This document shows, piece by piece, positions 62,082 to 64,000 of a stretch of DNA of 64,000 bases (within the stretch, counting starts at the first letter, position 1; the number at the start of each line of letters is the position of its first letter). The notes below the pieces were generated by a model. That model did not search any database, was not told the DNA's origin, and saw only the letters and a list, made by a program, of their open reading frames with translations. The translations under genes were made by a program, and so were the position numbers. The DNA is taken from contig NZ_JACIDJ010000005.1 in assembly GCF_014196305.1 (NCBI RefSeq), positions 244,540 through 308,539 of the forward strand, in the 5' to 3' direction. The stretch comes from Roseococcus suduntuyensis. GTDB taxonomy: Bacteria; Pseudomonadota; Alphaproteobacteria; Acetobacterales; Acetobacteraceae.

Positions 62082-63145
62082 GCGAGGCGGCGCTCTCCGT
62101 GCCGCGCGCGCGGGCCATGGGCCATGGCGTGGCGCTGCTGCTGCTGGGCGGTGCCGCGCTGTGCGGCCTGCTGGTGGCGCTGGGCATCGGCGCCATCCGC
62201 ATCCCGCCCGATGGCGTGCTGCGCGAGTTGCTGGCGCCGCTGGGCCTCGCGACCAGTGCGCCGGGGCCGGAGGGCGCCATCATCTGGACGCTGCGAGTGC
62301 CGCGCACCCTGCTGGCCATGCTGGCGGGCGGCGTGCTGGGGCTGGCGGGCGCCATCATGCAGGGGCTGTTCCGCAATCCGCTGGCGGACCCCGGGCTGCT
62401 CGGCGTCTCGGCCGGCGGCGCGCTGGGGGCGGTGTTCATGATCGTCGTGGGGCTCACGCTGCTGCCCGTGCCGCTGCGACCCTATGCGACCGCGGGCGCG
62501 GCTTTCCTGGGTGCCTTGCTGGTCACGCTGCTGGTCATGCGCGTGGCCCAGCACGAGGGGCGGGTGATGATCGCCTCCATGCTGCTGGCCGGCATCATCT
62601 TCAACGCGCTGGCGGGGGCGGCCACCTCCGCGTTCATCTTCGCGGCCGATGACATGCAGCTGCGGGATATCCTGTTCTGGACCATGGGTTCGGTGGCCGG
62701 CGCCACGCCCGCCGTGCTGCTGGCCACACTGTTGGCCGCTCTGCCGCTCATGGTCGCGGCCCCCTTCCTGGTGCGTGGCTTGAACGCGCTGATCCTGGGC
62801 GAGCGTGAGGCGCAGACCCTTGGCATCCCCATCGAGCGCCTCAAATGGGGCGCGGTGCTGCTGGTGGCGCTGGCCGTGGGCGCGGCGGTGGCGGCGAGCG
62901 GCATGATCGGCTTCGTGGGCATCGTCGCACCCCATCTGGCGCGGCTGATGCGGGGCGCGGATCATCGCTGGGTGCTGCCGGCCTCGGCGCTGATCGGCGC
63001 CGCGCTGCTGCCGCTGGCCGATGCCGCGGCGCGCGTGCTGGTGGCGCCGGCCGAGCTGCCCATCGGCCTGCTGACGGCGCTGCTGGGCGGGCCCTTCTTC
63101 CTGGCCCTGCTGCTGCGCCAGCGCTTCGCATTGGATGGGCGATGA
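62078..63145 (+). CDS. hmuU: Heme ABC transporter permease HmuU
   Basis: FecCD/BtuC-type permease of 355 residues with about 9-10 membrane helices: RVPRTLLAMLAGGVLGLAGA, QGLFRNPLADPGLLGVSAGG, and the coupling-helix region GMIGFVGIVAPHLARLMRGA. It overlaps hmuT and hmuV by ATGA, so stoichiometric translation is likely. Confidence 0.94.
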   Translation: MSEAALSVPRARAMGHGVALLLLGGAALCGLLVALGIGAIRIPPDGVLRELLAPLGLATSAPGPEGAIIWTLRVPRTLLAMLAGGVLGLAGAIMQGLFRNPLADPGLLGVSAGGALGAVFMIVVGLTLLPVPLRPYATAGAAFLGALLVTLLVMRVAQHEGRVMIASMLLAGIIFNALAGAATSAFIFAADDMQLRDILFWTMGSVAGATPAVLLATLLAALPLMVAAPFLVRGLNALILGEREAQTLGIPIERLKWGAVLLVALAVGAAVAASGMIGFVGIVAPHLARLMRGADHRWVLPASALIGAALLPLADAAARVLVAPAELPIGLLTALLGGPFFLALLLRQRFALDGR

Positions 63146-63909
63146 TCCGCGCCGAGAACCTCATCGTCACGCGCGGCGGACGGCGCATCCTGGACCTGCC
63201 CGCCCTGTCCATCGCGCCGGGCGGCGTCTTCGGCATCCTGGGCCCCAACGGCGCGGGCAAGTCCACCTTGCTGCGCGTGCTGGCGGGCGAGATGGCGCCG
63301 GATTCCGGCCGGGCCTGGTTGGACGGGCGGCCGCTGGGCCAATGGCGCGCGGGCGATCTCGCGCGGCGCCGCGCCGTGCTGCCGCAGCATTCCACCCTGG
63401 GCTTTCCGCTGCGCGCGGAGGAGGTGGTGGCGCTCGGCCGACTGCCCCATGCCGGGCGGGCCGGCCCGCAGGACAGCGTCCGCGCCGCGATGCGCGAGGC
63501 GGGCGTGGCGCATCTGCAAGGCCGCAACCACGCCACCCTCTCGGGCGGCGAGCAGCAGCGCGTGCAACTGGCCCGCGTGCTGGCGCAGTTGGATGGCGTG
63601 CCGCCGGCCGACAGCGTGCTGTTCCTCGATGAGCCCACTTCCGCGCTCGACCTGCCGCACCAGCACGCCATCATGGCGGTGGCGGCGGCGCGCGCCCGGG
63701 CGGGGGCGACGGTGGTGGCCGTGCTTCACGACCTGAACCTTGCGGCCCGCTATTGCGAGACGCTGCTGCTGATGGCCTCTGGCCAGCGCGTGGCCGAGGG
63801 TCCGCCCACGGAACTGCTCACGCCCGAGACGGTGCGGCGCGCTTATGGCATTGCCATGCGCCGCATTCCCGACCCGGAGCGCGGCGAGGTGCTTTTGGTG
63901 CCGGCCTAG
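63142..63909 (+). CDS. hmuV: Heme ABC transporter ATP-binding protein HmuV
   Basis: A 255-residue ATPase of the heme importer. Walker A GPNGAGKST, Q-loop VLPQHSTLGFP, signature LSGGEQQRVQLARVL, Walker B VLFLDEPTSALD and H-loop VLHDLNLAARY are all intact. It is the last gene of the heme locus. Its stop lies 13 bases from the stop of the convergent IS5-type transposase gene. Confidence 0.94.
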   Translation: MIRAENLIVTRGGRRILDLPALSIAPGGVFGILGPNGAGKSTLLRVLAGEMAPDSGRAWLDGRPLGQWRAGDLARRRAVLPQHSTLGFPLRAEEVVALGRLPHAGRAGPQDSVRAAMREAGVAHLQGRNHATLSGGEQQRVQLARVLAQLDGVPPADSVLFLDEPTSALDLPHQHAIMAVAAARARAGATVVAVLHDLNLAARYCETLLLMASGQRVAEGPPTELLTPETVRRAYGIAMRRIPDPERGEVLLVPA

Positions 63910-63922
63910 GCTCCGGACTCAT

Positions 63923-64000
63923 TCAGCACCAGCAGATGATCACGGCGGCGATGGCGACGGCGGAGGCGAAGTTCCGAGCGAGCTTGTCGTAGCGGGTGTG
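63923..64000 (-). mobile_element. IS5-family transposase gene, C-terminal end only
   Basis: Read on the minus strand, the last 78 bases encode HTRYDKLARNFASAVAIAAV then IICWC and a stop (63923-63925). The RYDKLARNF...AVAIA ending is characteristic of IS5/IS1031-type DDE transposases as I know them. The rest lies beyond the window. The element's terminal repeat should be near 63910-63922, immediately after the hmuV stop, but I cannot confirm it from one end. Confidence 0.75.

Overview
The window is uniformly G+C-rich with strong G/C bias at third codon positions and dense, overlapping coding. Gene content and order point to an alphaproteobacterium of the Rhodospirillales, most likely a Roseomonas-like member of the Acetobacteraceae. 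Supporting signs are the dapA-smpB, rpoZ-spoT-acpS-lepB-rnc-era-recO-parC backbone, a ChpT-type histidine phosphotransferase next to a che operon, DUF3553, a Bug-type solute receptor, and an alphaproteobacterial elongator tRNA-Met. The lineage is inferred from gene families only.

Layout. 1-5100: a truncated aminotransferase, tRNA-His, gmd on the minus strand, and a FixL/FixJ-like two-component pair. 5162-8038: a minus-strand catabolic operon (ABM monooxygenase, two paralogous amidohydrolases, Rieske ferredoxin). 8091-12039: an HtrA-like PDZ protein that has lost its catalytic triad, pncC, pgpA and a lytic transglycosylase. 12147-24803: housekeeping genes on the plus strand (dapA, smpB, a sulfite-oxidase-like molybdoenzyme, glutathione peroxidase, folK, rpoZ, spoT, acpS, lepB, rnc, era, recO, parC), interrupted by one minus-strand conserved unknown. 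24800-29582: a minus-strand run (bpt, nadK, nitrilase-family amidase, small membrane protein, moaA, TauE-like permease, and a 55-codon DUF3553 gene). 29889-36017: chpT-like gene and cheA-cheW-cheY-cheB-cheR. 36033-45647: accessory metabolism (LLM flavin monooxygenase, Bug receptor, Mn catalase, MaoC-like hydratase, two unknowns, alpha/beta hydrolase, two PuuE-like deacetylases, an LldD-like FMN oxidase). 45746-49204: an orphan papain-like protein, a chemoreceptor and an alpha/beta hydrolase. 49689-55323: iscR, two cysteine desulfurases, an exported intradiol dioxygenase on the opposite strand, ferredoxin, tenA and mnmA. 55340-63909: tRNA-Met, then a complete heme-uptake locus (exbB, exbD, tonB, hemP, outer-membrane receptor, hmuS, hmuT, hmuU, hmuV). 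The last 78 bases are the 3' end of an IS5-type transposase gene.

How the parts work together. ExbB-ExbD-TonB would energise the heme receptor, HmuT-HmuU-HmuV would move heme inward, and HmuS would handle it in the cytoplasm. Three 15-bp inverted repeats of Fur-box geometry (7-1-7) sit at the exbB and hemP starts. Both genes lack a Shine-Dalgarno sequence and have a -10-like box ending exactly 6 bases before an ATGCCCAGCC start, which suggests iron-repressed, possibly leaderless transcripts. The iscR-desulfurase-ferredoxin-mnmA block looks like a sulfur-mobilisation and tRNA-thiolation unit without its scaffold genes.

The items most deserving a second look are the triad-less HtrA homologue, the orphan Cys-His-Asp protein at 45746-46312, the Fur-box/leaderless arrangement, the stand-alone DUF3553 Tudor-like gene beside chpT and che, and the Rieske/amidohydrolase operon. 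No CRISPR array, prophage or clearly novel defence system was found.
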